Shown piece by piece: positions 23,550 through 32,177 of a stretch of DNA of 64,000 nucleotides. This stretch comes from Stigmatella aurantiaca. GTDB taxonomy: Bacteria > Myxococcota > Myxococcia > Myxococcales > Myxococcaceae. Location of the stretch: contig NZ_FOAP01000022.1 of NCBI RefSeq assembly GCF_900109545.1, positions 1 to 64,000 of the forward strand, written 5' to 3'. A program made the translations under genes and the position numbers. Position 1 is the stretch's first letter. Each line of letters opens with the position of its first letter. A model generated the notes under the pieces. The model saw only the letters and a program-made list of their open reading frames with translations. It did not search any database and was not told where the DNA came from.

Positions 23550-25013
23550 ATGAGCCATCCCGAGACTGAAAACACCTTGGCGGACCGCCTGGGCACCGAG
23601 ACGCAGCGGCTGTATTCCCAGTACACCTCCGACACCCGGCGGCGGGTGGATGCCATCTTCGCCTGGCTCATGGCGGGCCAGTGGGTGTTTGCCATTGGGC
23701 TGGCGCTGGCGCTGTCCCCCTATGGCTGGGAGGGCAGCACCCGCACGCTGCACGTCCACCTGCATGCGGCGCTCTTCCTGGGCGGCGGGCTCAGCCTGCT
23801 GCCCATCCTGCTGGCGTGGTGGCACCCGGGCTCGGTGCTCACCCGGCACGTGGTGGCCGTCTCCCAGCTGCTCTGGTCCGCGCTGCTCATTCACCTGACC
23901 GGGGGCCGCATCGAGACGCACTTCCACATCTTCGGCTCCCTGGCCTTCCTGGCCTTCTACCGGGACTGGAAGGTGCTGCTCACCGCCACGCTCACCATCG
24001 GGGTGGACCACTTCCTGCGCGGCCTGTTCTGGCCCGAGTCCATCTACGGCACCCCCGTGCCCCAGCCCTGGCGCGTGGGAGAGCACCTGTTCTGGGTGGC
24101 CTTCATGGACATCGTGCTGTTCGTCGCGTGCCGGGCCGCGCTGTGCGAGGTGCAGGAGATGGCCAAGCGCCGGGCCATGGCGGAGCTGGCCTACGGACAG
24201 CTCTCGGCCAGCCTCACGCAGCTTCAGGCCACCCAGGCCCAGCTCCTGTTCGCGGACCGGCTGGCCGCCATGGGGAGGCTCGCGGCGGGTGTGGGGCACG
24301 AAATCAACAACCCCCTGGCCTACGTCATCAGCAACATCAACTACGTGCACCGCGAGCTGGGGCTCTTGCAGGGCGCCTCCGCGCCGGAGACCCAGGGGGA
24401 TCTGCTCGCGGCGATCGCCGACGCGCAGGAGGGCGCCGAGCGCGTGCGCATCATCGTCCAGGACCTGAAGATGCTGGCGCAGGCGCAGGACTTCCGGTCC
24501 CTCGTGGCGCATGACACCTGCAACGGGCCGTCGGACCTGAAGGCCATCGTCGACAGCGCGGTGCGCGTCGCCTCGCGGCAGATCCGCCGCCGGGCGCGGC
24601 TGGTGACGGAGCTCGACGCCATCCCCCTGGTGCAGGGCAACGAGGGGCGGCTGCGGCAGGTGTTCCTCAACCTGCTCATCAACGCCGCCCAGGCCATTCC
24701 CGAGGGCCGCGTGGAGCAGAATGAGATCCGCGTGGTGGCGCGCCAGGTGGACCCGCAGCGCGTCAGCGTGGAGGTGCGCGACACGGGGTGCGGCATCCCC
24801 GCGGAGAACCTGGAGCACATCTTTGATCCGTTCTTCACCACCAAGCCGCCCGGCGAGGGCACGGGGCTGGGGCTCTCGGTGAGCCACAGCATCATCACCG
24901 CCATGGGCGGCGCCATCAGCGTGGAGAGCGATGTGGGCAGTGGCACCACCATCCGCGTCAACCTGCCCACCGTGGACCGGCCCCTGCTCGGGGCGATGCA
25001 GCCCTCGCTCTGA
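23550..25013 (+). CDS. Membrane sensor histidine kinase
   Basis: From the ATG at 23550 this is 487 residues. The first 210 form about six transmembrane helices with the conserved THFHIFGSLAFLAFY and IGVDHFLRG segments seen in a common myxobacterial membrane-sensor domain. A short coiled coil follows, then HisKA with the H box GVGHEINNPLAY and an HATPase (NLLINAAQAI, DTGCGIP, GTGLGLSVSH). This is the HEINNP kinase class. The start is uncertain: GTG codons at 23481 and 23502 are in frame and no good SD precedes the ATG. It has no receiver and no partner regulator beside it. It is divergent from the receiver gene. Confidence 0.85.
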   Translation: MSHPETENTLADRLGTETQRLYSQYTSDTRRRVDAIFAWLMAGQWVFAIGLALALSPYGWEGSTRTLHVHLHAALFLGGGLSLLPILLAWWHPGSVLTRHVVAVSQLLWSALLIHLTGGRIETHFHIFGSLAFLAFYRDWKVLLTATLTIGVDHFLRGLFWPESIYGTPVPQPWRVGEHLFWVAFMDIVLFVACRAALCEVQEMAKRRAMAELAYGQLSASLTQLQATQAQLLFADRLAAMGRLAAGVGHEINNPLAYVISNINYVHRELGLLQGASAPETQGDLLAAIADAQEGAERVRIIVQDLKMLAQAQDFRSLVAHDTCNGPSDLKAIVDSAVRVASRQIRRRARLVTELDAIPLVQGNEGRLRQVFLNLLINAAQAIPEGRVEQNEIRVVARQVDPQRVSVEVRDTGCGIPAENLEHIFDPFFTTKPPGEGTGLGLSVSHSIITAMGGAISVESDVGSGTTIRVNLPTVDRPLLGAMQPSL

Positions 25014-25035
25014 GGCGAGGGCCGCGCCCCCCGTC

Positions 25036-26067
25036 TCAGGGAATGGGCAGCGGGTTGCGCTCGGTGAACTGGCGCTGGTGCCAGTAGGGGTAGGCGGGCA
25101 CCGTGGCGCTGGCCGCATCCAGCTTCGCCACCTGCGCGGCCGTCAGGTTCCAGCCCACCGCGCCCAGGTTCTGGCGCAGCTGCTCCTCGTTGCGCGCGCC
25201 GATGATGACGTTGGCCACCGTGGGGCGCTGCAGCAGCCAGTTCAGCGCCACCTGCGGCACCGTCTTGCCCGTCTCCGCCGCCACCGCGTCCAGCGCGTCC
25301 ACCACCTGGTAGAGGTATTCGTCGGGCACCTGGGGGCCCCCCTCCTTCGTCACCGCCGTCAGGCGGGTGCCCTGCGGCACGGGCTGGCCGCGCCGGAGCT
25401 TCCCGGTGAGCCGCCCCCAGCCCAGCGGGCTCCACACCACCGCGCTCACCTTCTGGTCGAGTCCCAGCGGCATCAGCTCCCACTCATACTCGCGCCCCAC
25501 GAGCGAGTAGTACGCCTGGTGGGCCACGTACCGGGAAAGGTTGTGCCGGTCCGACACCGCCAGCGACTTCATCAGGTGCCAGCCCGAGAAGTTCGAGCAG
25601 CCGAGGTAGCGAATCTTGCCGGCCCGCACCAGGTCATCGAGCGCGTTGAGCGTCTCCTCCACCGGCGTGGTGGCATCGAAGCCATGCAACTGGAAGAGAT
25701 CGATGTAGTCGGTGCCCAGGCGGCGCAGGCTCGCCTCGCAGGAGCGGATGAGGTGGTAGCGCGAGGAGCCCACGTCGTTGGGGCCCTTGCCCGCGCGGAA
25801 GGTGGCCTTGGTGGAAAGGATGACCTGGTCCCGCCGGCCCTTGATGGCCTGGCCCAGGATCTCCTCGGCGAGGCCATTCGAATACACGTCGGCCGAGTCG
25901 AACATGGTCAGCCCCGCGTCGAGCGAGATGTCGACGAGCCGGGTGGCCTCCTTCACGTCCGAGGAGCCGAAGCCCTTGAAGAAATCATTGCTGCCGCCAA
26001 AGGACGCCGTGCCCAGGCTGAACACGGGCACCTTGAACCCCGAACCACCCAGTTGTCTGTATTCCAT
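25036..26067 (-). CDS. Aldo/keto reductase
   Basis: This 343-residue (beta/alpha)8-barrel NADPH-dependent oxidoreductase has the catalytic tetrad in MFDSADVYSNG (Asp and Tyr, about 55-60), ILSTKATF (Lys) and LFQLHGFD (His). The C-terminal region with IIGARNEEQLRQNL is the NADPH-binding signature of the family. The length is typical of the AKR11/Tas-like group. It is convergent with the histidine kinase gene. The carbonyl substrate cannot be inferred. Confidence 0.93.
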   Translation of the reverse strand: MEYRQLGGSGFKVPVFSLGTASFGGSNDFFKGFGSSDVKEATRLVDISLDAGLTMFDSADVYSNGLAEEILGQAIKGRRDQVILSTKATFRAGKGPNDVGSSRYHLIRSCEASLRRLGTDYIDLFQLHGFDATTPVEETLNALDDLVRAGKIRYLGCSNFSGWHLMKSLAVSDRHNLSRYVAHQAYYSLVGREYEWELMPLGLDQKVSAVVWSPLGWGRLTGKLRRGQPVPQGTRLTAVTKEGGPQVPDEYLYQVVDALDAVAAETGKTVPQVALNWLLQRPTVANVIIGARNEEQLRQNLGAVGWNLTAAQVAKLDAASATVPAYPYWHQRQFTERNPLPIP

Positions 26068-26106
26068 GGGGCGGATTGTCCCCAGGCCCCCTGCCGAGGC
26101 AAGGGA

Positions 26107-26730
26107 TTACGTGGGAGGCGCCGCCGTCCGTGCCGGGGTGAACAGGCCACGCTCCCGTAAACGTTCGAGAATGCGTGCCACGCCCTGCGCGACGGACTCC
26201 TGGTCCGTGCGGACCACCACGTCCGGGCGCTCCGGCGGCTCGTAGGGGTCCGAGATGCCGGTGAAGTGGGCAATCTCTCCCGCCAGGGCCTTCTTGTAGA
26301 GCCCCTTCACATCGCGCTGGATGAGCGCCTCCAGGCTGGCGTGGGCATGCACCTCCACGAAGGCGATGCCCTGCTCACCGGCCAGACGCCGCACCTCCTC
26401 GCGCGCCTGGCGGTACGGGGAGATGGCCGCGGTGATGACCGCGACCCGGTGCCGGGCCAGCACGCGGGCCACGTAGCCGATCCGGCGGATGTTCTCGTCG
26501 CGGTCCGCCCGGGAGAAGCCCAGCCCCCGCGAGAGAACGGTCCGCACCTCGTCCCCATCCAGGACTTCCACGGGCAGGACAGGCTCCAGCTCGCGCCGGA
26601 CCGCGAGCGAGAGCGTGCTCTTGCCGGCTCCGGACAGGCCCGTCAGCCAGAGGATGAAACCGGCGGGCCTGCCCCCATAGACATCCCGCGGGTGAGAGGT
26701 GCGCTCGTGGTCCATGGCGCGCGGGAGCAT
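26107..26730 (-). CDS. cysC: Adenylylsulfate (APS) kinase
   Basis: This cytosolic enzyme phosphorylates adenylyl sulfate at the 3' position to make PAPS. The P-loop is GLSGAGKST, followed by [24 protein letters not shown] and the [12 protein letters not shown] substrate loop, the full CysC pattern. The product is 207 residues from ATG 26730, which has GGGAG upstream; ATG 26715 five codons later is the alternative (202 residues). No cysDN or cysH is adjacent, so it may serve sulfation or assimilation with partners elsewhere. The gene is divergent from an SDR gene. Confidence 0.93.
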   Translation of the reverse strand: MLPRAMDHERTSHPRDVYGGRPAGFILWLTGLSGAGKSTLSLAVRRELEPVLPVEVLDGDEVRTVLSRGLGFSRADRDENIRRIGYVARVLARHRVAVITAAISPYRQAREEVRRLAGEQGIAFVEVHAHASLEALIQRDVKGLYKKALAGEIAHFTGISDPYEPPERPDVVVRTDQESVAQGVARILERLRERGLFTPARTAAPPT

Positions 26731-26803
26731 CCCCGCTCCCGGAGCGGATATCCAGGGCGCCCGGGGCCGGGCCTGCGCTATACGGGCGCGGGAGGAAACG
26801 TCC

Positions 26804-27583
26804 ATGCCGCGAAAAGTAGCCCTCATCACCGGAGCTTCCGCAGGATTGGGAGAGCAGTTCGCGCAGCGCTTCGCCCAAGGTGGGCACGACGTCATCCTCG
26901 TGGCGCGCACCGCCTCGCGGCTGGAGGCGCTGGCCACCCGGCTGGAGCAGGCGCACGGCGGCAAGGTGCATGTGCTCCCCGCGGACCTGGCCCGGCCCGA
27001 GGCCCCCGCGCGCATCTTCGAGGAGGTGCGCGCCCGGGGCCTCGAGGTGGAGTACCTCGTCAACAACGCGGGCTTTGGCTCCTCGGGTCCCTTCCTGGAG
27101 CAGGCCGTGGAGCGCGAGGCGGAGATGGTGGAGGTCAACTGCACCGCGCTGTTGAAGCTGACGCACCTGTTTGCCCAGCCCATGCGGGCGCGGCGCTCCG
27201 GGCGCATCCTCAACATCGCGTCCACGGCGGGGTTCCAGCCCGGCCCCTACATGGCCACGTACTACGCGACCAAGGCGTTCGTGGTGTCGTTCTCGGAAGC
27301 GCTCGCGCACGAGCTCCAGGGCACCGGGGTGACGGTGACGTGCCACTGCCCCGGGGCCACGCACACGGAGTTCGCCTCGCGGGCGAGCATCGAGAAGACG
27401 CGCCTGTTCCAGCGGCCCGGGGTGGCGGCGGCCCCGGACGTGGCGGCGGATGCCTACGCGGCGATGATGAAGGGCCGCGTGCTGGCGGTGCACGGCCTGG
27501 TGAACTGGCTGGGCACGGTGGGCGTGCGGTTCGGCCCGCGCGCCCTCGTGCGCTCCATCGCCGCCAGCCTCAACAAGGCCTGA
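26804..27583 (+). CDS. Short-chain dehydrogenase/reductase
   Basis: This 259-residue classical SDR has [12 protein letters not shown] (NAD(P) loop, about 9-20), NNAG (about 86-89), the catalytic Ser in NIASTAG and YYATKAF (YxxxK, about 151-157). The Arg in VARTASR after the second strand suggests NADP(H). ATG 26804 follows a strong GGAGGAAA. The group is the DltE-like SDRs of about 260 residues with a C-terminal membrane-proximal helix; the substrate is unknown. Confidence 0.92.
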   Translation: MPRKVALITGASAGLGEQFAQRFAQGGHDVILVARTASRLEALATRLEQAHGGKVHVLPADLARPEAPARIFEEVRARGLEVEYLVNNAGFGSSGPFLEQAVEREAEMVEVNCTALLKLTHLFAQPMRARRSGRILNIASTAGFQPGPYMATYYATKAFVVSFSEALAHELQGTGVTVTCHCPGATHTEFASRASIEKTRLFQRPGVAAAPDVAADAYAAMMKGRVLAVHGLVNWLGTVGVRFGPRALVRSIAASLNKA

Positions 27584-27604
27584 GCGGCCCCGGGCGCCTT
27601 CCGG

Positions 27605-28024
27605 TCAGAGCACCTGGTACTGCACGTTGATGACGCCGAGATCCGGATTGGCCAGCTCGATGAAGGCCCCGTAGGTCAGGTCCAGACACCGGGCCCCGCC
27701 GAAGCCTCCCCGGTCATTGATGGTCACGATGACCGACTTGGACCCGTAGGTCACCTTGACCCGGGTGCCGAAGGGAAAGGAGTTGTGCGCCGCCTTGAGC
27801 GCCATGCGGTGGAACGGCTCGCCACTGGCCGTCGGCCACCCCTCCGGAATCTCTCCCACCGCGCCGTACCAGGACGCCTGGCAGGTGGCCATCGTGCCGA
27901 TGGGGCTCACGGACGCCTCCGCCGGCCGCGCCAGCGTGAGGACGGCCGCCGTGCCAATCCCTGCCACGAGCGTGGCGGCAATCACTGCGCGGCGGTGGAG
28001 GTTCAGACGGTTCATCAGGGTCAT
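27605..28024 (-). CDS. RlpA-like double-psi beta-barrel protein
   Basis: This is a 139-residue secreted protein with a signal peptide (about 1-37, basic NLHRRAV then hydrophobic, cut near AEA). A single double-psi beta-barrel domain follows, with WYG, TASGEPF, LPFGTRV-like SFPFGTRVKV and VTINDRGGFGGARCLDLT. It lacks the SPOR domain of Escherichia coli RlpA, so septal targeting is not expected. Proteins of this size act as lytic transglycosylases or bind cell-wall glycans; which applies cannot be read here. ATG 28024 has GGAGAGC upstream. Its convergent neighbour is the SDR gene. Confidence 0.85.
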   Translation of the reverse strand: MTLMNRLNLHRRAVIAATLVAGIGTAAVLTLARPAEASVSPIGTMATCQASWYGAVGEIPEGWPTASGEPFHRMALKAAHNSFPFGTRVKVTYGSKSVIVTINDRGGFGGARCLDLTYGAFIELANPDLGVINVQYQVL

Positions 28025-28186
28025 GGTTGCTCTCCGTTTCGGGTCAATGCCTCGCACTGGGAAGTGCCAGGACACTCTCGAACTGGATTGCCGCTCTGTC
28101 CAGATTTCCCAACCTGAGTTTGGTTTAGCAAGAGACTGATTCACCGTCAGCGGTCTTTTGCCGTAGCATTTACCCGAGAGGACACA

Positions 28187-29485
28187 ATGGAATCCAAGAC
28201 AGTTCGCGCCAAGCACAAACAATACATGTTGCCCTCGGTGGCCAATTACTACGAGGAGCCGGTCGTCCTGCACGAGGGCCAGGGCTCGCGCGTCTCGGAC
28301 CTGGACGGCAAGAGCTACCTGGACTTCTTCGGCGGCATCCTCACCGTCTCCGTCGGCCACGCCAACGCGCGGGTGAACGCCGCCGTCAGCGCCCAGCTCC
28401 AGCGCCTGAGCCATGTCTCCACGCTCTACCCCACGGTGCCCATCGTGGAGCTGGCCGAGAAGCTGGTGTCCGTGGCGCCCGGCAACCTGCAGAAGGCCTT
28501 CTTCACCGCCTCGGGCACGGAGGCGAACGAGACGGCGGTGGTGCTCGCCCAGGTGGCCACCGGAAACCAGGAGCTTCTCGCCCTGCGCCACGGGTACTCG
28601 GGCCGGTCCATCCTGGCGCAGTCGCTCACCGGGAACTCGAACTACCGCGCCGTGCCCAGCCAGGTGGCCGCCGTCAAACACGCGCTGTCCCCCTACTGCT
28701 ACCGCTGCCCGCTCAAGCTGGAGCCCGGCACGTGTGGCGTCGCGTGCGCCAAGGATCTGGATGAACTCATCCGCACCACCACCACCGGCCGCATCGCCGG
28801 CATGCTGGCCGAGCCCATCCAGGGCGTGGGCGGCTTCATCACCCCGCCCCGGGAGTACTTCGAGATCGCCGCGGAGATTGTCCGCAAGTATGGCGGGCTG
28901 ATGATCATCGACGAGGTGCAGACGGGCTTCGGCCGCACCGGGACGATGTGGGGCTCCCAGCAATACAATGTGGAGCCGGACCTCATGACGATGGCCAAGG
29001 GCATCGCCAACGGCCTGCCCCTGGCCGCCACGCTCTGCACGCCCGCCATCGGCGAGGCCTTCCAGGCGAGCACCATCTCCACCTTTGGTGGCAACCCGCT
29101 GTCCTGCGCGGCGGCCGTCGCCGTGCTGGAGGAAATCGAGGAGCGCCACCTGGTGGAGAACGCGGCGAAGCGCGGCGCGGAGCTGCGCGAGGGGCTGGAG
29201 CGGCTCCAGCGCCAGCACCCGAAGACCATTGGCGATGTGCGCGGCATGGGCCTGATGCAGGCGATGGAGCTGGTGGTGGATGAGACCGTCCGGGACCGCA
29301 CCCCGAATCCCCGCGCCACGCTCCAGCTCTTCGAGGAGACGAAGAAGCGGGGCCTGCTCATCGGCAAGGGCGGGCTGTCCGGCAACACCATCCGCCTCGC
29401 CCCGCCGCTCACCCTCTCCGCCAGCGAGGTGGCGGAGGGGCTCCGCGCCCTGGAGGAGAGCTTCGCGGCGATGGGCGTGGGGTAG
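28187..29485 (+). CDS. Class III (AGXT2-like) aminotransferase
   Basis: This 432-residue PLP enzyme of the omega-aminotransferase group has SGTEANE, the Asp in IIDEVQTGFGRTG and the PLP Lys in MTMAKGIANGLP, with STFGGNP near the active site. An insertion with four cysteines (YCYRCPL...TCGVACA, about 178-195) is seen in some bacterial alanine-glyoxylate-type members and could bind a metal. The length is normal. ATG 28187 has GAGAGGA upstream. An amidohydrolase gene follows 67 bases later on the same strand, possibly co-transcribed. Confidence 0.92.
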   Translation: MESKTVRAKHKQYMLPSVANYYEEPVVLHEGQGSRVSDLDGKSYLDFFGGILTVSVGHANARVNAAVSAQLQRLSHVSTLYPTVPIVELAEKLVSVAPGNLQKAFFTASGTEANETAVVLAQVATGNQELLALRHGYSGRSILAQSLTGNSNYRAVPSQVAAVKHALSPYCYRCPLKLEPGTCGVACAKDLDELIRTTTTGRIAGMLAEPIQGVGGFITPPREYFEIAAEIVRKYGGLMIIDEVQTGFGRTGTMWGSQQYNVEPDLMTMAKGIANGLPLAATLCTPAIGEAFQASTISTFGGNPLSCAAAVAVLEEIEERHLVENAAKRGAELREGLERLQRQHPKTIGDVRGMGLMQAMELVVDETVRDRTPNPRATLQLFEETKKRGLLIGKGGLSGNTIRLAPPLTLSASEVAEGLRALEESFAAMGVG

Positions 29486-29552
29486 GCCGTTCTGGTGCTG
29501 GCTGGGCACCTGTGCTTGGTTCGTGCCCACACCCGGGCAGAGGGGACTCAAG

Positions 29553-31559
29553 ATGATGAAGGCATGGGAGTGGATGCTGGCGGGGGTGCTGCTCTCGCTG
29601 GGCTGGGACGCATCGGCCGCCACCGAGCGCAGCGCGGTGCTGATCCTGGGCAAGGCCGCCGGCTACCAGCAGGTGGAGTACCTCCCCGAGGGCCAAGTGA
29701 AGGTCCACTTCGAGTACAACGACCGGGGCCGCGGACCCGTGCTCGACCGCACGTACACGGTCAACGCGAACGGCACGGTCGCCGCCTCCGAGGGCCAGGG
29801 AGTCGACTACCTCAAGGCCTCCGTCCAGGAGCGCTACACCGTCCAGGGCACCTCCCACACGTGGAAGAACGCGGCCGAGGAGGGACAGCGCGACCTGAAG
29901 GGGCCGGCCTTCTACCTGAGCCTCCACGGCGTCCCCGAGGAGACCGTCCTGCTGGTGCGCGCCGCGCTCAAGGCGCCCGGCCAGCGCCTGACGCTGCTGC
30001 CGTCCGGAGAGGTCCAGGTCCAGGCCATCGGCACCCATACCGTTCAAGGCACCGCCGGCAAGCGCAAGGTGCGGCTCTATGCCATGACCGGCATCGACCT
30101 GGTGCCCGCCTATGTGTGGCTCGACGAGGACCAGCGCTTCTTCGCCAGCGGTTCGAGCTGGAACCTGCTCGTCCGCGAGGGCTTCGAGAACACCCGGGAT
30201 CAGCTCCTCACGCTCCAGGAGGCCGAGGAGGGCCGCCTCGCGCAGGCCCGCGCCAAGCAGCTCACCACGAAGCTCGACCGCCCGCTCGCCATCACCCACG
30301 CCCGCGTCTTCGACCCGGGCACGCTCGCGGTGGAGGAGGACCAGACCGTGCTGGTCGAGCAGGGCCGCATCACCGCCGTGGGGCCCTCGGCGAAGCTGCC
30401 GGTGCCGAAGGGGGCCCGCACGCTGGAGGCCCAGGGCCGCTTCCTCATGCCGGGCCTCTGGGACATGCACGCCCACATCAACCGGGGCGCCGATGGGCCA
30501 CTGGCCATCGCCGCGGGCATCACCACCGTGAGGGACCTGGCCAACGACGAGCAGGCCCTGACAAGCCTCATCACCGGCATCGAGACCGGACGGGACATCG
30601 GGCCCCGCGTCATCAAGGCGGGCTTCATGGACGGCCGCAGCCCCTACTCCGGGCCCACCAAGGTCTTCGTGGACGATGAGGCCGAGGCCCGGGCCGCCAT
30701 CGACCACTACGCCGCCAACGGCTTCGAGCAGATCAAGGTCTACAGCTCCACCAAGCCGGAGCTCGTTCCGGTGATTGCGCGCCTGGCCCATGCCAAGGGG
30801 CTCCGGGTCAGCGGCCATGTGCCGGCCTTCATGACCGCCCGGCAGTTCATCGAGGCGGGCGCCGACGAGCTCCAGCACATCAACTTCCTGGCGCTCAACT
30901 TCCTGTTCGACCGGGTGCAGGACACGCGCACCCCGGCGCGCTTCATCGCCGTGGGGGAGAATGCCGCATCCCTGGAACTGGGCTCGCCCGCGGTGCGCGA
31001 CTTCGTCACGCTGCTGCGCGAGCGCAACGTGGTGGTGGACCCCACGGTGTCCATCTTCGACGACATGTTCCACAACCACCCAGGCCACTGGAACGAGGGC
31101 GCGAGCACGGTGCTGGCCCGCGTGCCGCCCACCTGGCAGCGCTGGCTGCGCTCGGGCGCCGGGGGGCTGCCGGACGTGCCGAAGCGGCCCGAGCTGTACC
31201 GCGACTCCTTCCTGCGGCTGGTGGAGTTCGTGGGGCTGCTGCACCGCAGCGGCGTCCGCATCGTCGCCGGCACGGACAACGTCTCCGGGCTGTTCCTGCC
31301 CCGGGAGCTCGAGCTCTACGTCGCGGCCGGGATTCCGCCCAAGGAGGTGCTGCGCATCGCCACGCTGGGCAACGCGGAGGTCATGAAGCGGGACAAGACG
31401 TTCGGGCGCGTGCTGCCCGGCTACACCGCCGACCTCATCCTCATCGAGGGAGACCCCACCCTGCTCATGAGCGATGTGCGCAAGGTGCGCCACGTCGTCC
31501 GGGGCGACCGGCTGTACGAGAGCGCGGCCCTGTTCCGCTCCATGGGCATCACCCCCTGA
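29553..31559 (+). CDS. Secreted amidohydrolase family protein
   Basis: This 668-residue protein has a signal peptide (about 1-23, ASAATE). An N-terminal beta-rich domain of about 220 residues precedes the amidohydrolase fold. The metal-site motifs are HAHINRG (HxH, about 306), IKVYSS where Lys would bridge the metals, SGHVP, LQHINF and AGTDN, the order of imidazolonepropionase/Xaa-Pro-type amidohydrolases. The C-terminal PGYTADLILIEGDPT is the family's closing strand. ATG 29553 has GAGGGGA upstream. The substrate is unknown; the extra N-terminal domain is not one I recognise. Confidence 0.88.
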   Translation: MMKAWEWMLAGVLLSLGWDASAATERSAVLILGKAAGYQQVEYLPEGQVKVHFEYNDRGRGPVLDRTYTVNANGTVAASEGQGVDYLKASVQERYTVQGTSHTWKNAAEEGQRDLKGPAFYLSLHGVPEETVLLVRAALKAPGQRLTLLPSGEVQVQAIGTHTVQGTAGKRKVRLYAMTGIDLVPAYVWLDEDQRFFASGSSWNLLVREGFENTRDQLLTLQEAEEGRLAQARAKQLTTKLDRPLAITHARVFDPGTLAVEEDQTVLVEQGRITAVGPSAKLPVPKGARTLEAQGRFLMPGLWDMHAHINRGADGPLAIAAGITTVRDLANDEQALTSLITGIETGRDIGPRVIKAGFMDGRSPYSGPTKVFVDDEAEARAAIDHYAANGFEQIKVYSSTKPELVPVIARLAHAKGLRVSGHVPAFMTARQFIEAGADELQHINFLALNFLFDRVQDTRTPARFIAVGENAASLELGSPAVRDFVTLLRERNVVVDPTVSIFDDMFHNHPGHWNEGASTVLARVPPTWQRWLRSGAGGLPDVPKRPELYRDSFLRLVEFVGLLHRSGVRIVAGTDNVSGLFLPRELELYVAAGIPPKEVLRIATLGNAEVMKRDKTFGRVLPGYTADLILIEGDPTLLMSDVRKVRHVVRGDRLYESAALFRSMGITP

Positions 31560-31606
31560 TCCACCGGCTTGTGGTAAAGGCCTTCCGCACACGGCAAGGG
31601 TGAAAA

Positions 31607-32155
31607 ATGCCCATCATGCGTTGGAAGCAGGCGGTCCCAGGACTGGTAGCGGTGGGGTTGATAACGGGATGCGCGACGGCGTCGCTCTCGAAGCGAGGCG
31701 GCCAGGTGCTGCCCCTGGCCACGGCGCCAGGGCCCGAATGCAAGAACCTGGGAACGGTCATCGGCTCGGGGGGAGGCATCTTTGGCGGCGCCTATATCTC
31801 CAACGAGAACCTGGTGCAGTACGCGCTCAACGACGCCATGAACAAGACGGCGGCCCGGGGCGGCACCCACTTCTTCGCCCATGCCCCGTCGCTCGGCGGC
31901 GGCGACGGCACCACCACCACCGCGACCCTGATGGCCATCGCGTACAAATGCCCTCCCGGGACCTATGGCTCGACGGAGGCGCAGGCTGCCCCCGAGGCGG
32001 CCAATGACGGCACGGTGCAGGCGCAGGCCGCCCCCACGGAGGGCAGCTCCCAGTCCTTCTTGAGCAATTGTCCCGCCCTGGAAGGCGAGTCCACGCGCGA
32101 GCGCGCCCTGCGCTGCAAGAAGCTGTTCAAGGAACGGGAAGAGGGAGCGGAGTAG
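31607..32155 (+). CDS. DUF4156-like lipoprotein
   Basis: This is a 182-residue lipoprotein with a signal ending TGC (about Cys22). The core has CKNLGTVIGSGGG and an ALNDAMNKTAARGGTHFF segment, which is the DUF4156 pattern (the RcsF-related fold group). A Glu/Ala/Pro-rich linker and a basic, Cys-containing tail follow. ATG 31607 has AAGGGTG upstream, with ATG 31616 as alternative. No function is known; surface stress sensing would be speculation. Confidence 0.65.
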   Translation: MPIMRWKQAVPGLVAVGLITGCATASLSKRGGQVLPLATAPGPECKNLGTVIGSGGGIFGGAYISNENLVQYALNDAMNKTAARGGTHFFAHAPSLGGGDGTTTTATLMAIAYKCPPGTYGSTEAQAAPEAANDGTVQAQAAPTEGSSQSFLSNCPALEGESTRERALRCKKLFKEREEGAE

Positions 32156-32177
32156 TCCGCCCCCCGGCTCCCGCGGC

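Noticed and set aside
28054-28069. A TGGCAC...TGC sequence resembling a sigma54 promoter upstream of the RlpA-like gene
   Set aside because: The spacing between the GG and GC elements is 11 bases instead of 10, and the element is better described as a small inverted repeat GCACT-GGGA-AGTGC.
27605-29653. A 682-codon open frame on the minus strand covering the aminotransferase gene
   Set aside because: It is the antisense of a clear class III aminotransferase. Only its last 140 codons are the RlpA-like gene with its own signal peptide and ribosome site. Long antisense frames are common at this GC content; similar ones at 4883-6526, 15885-18125, 18507-20927 and 48190-50889 were rejected for the same reason.
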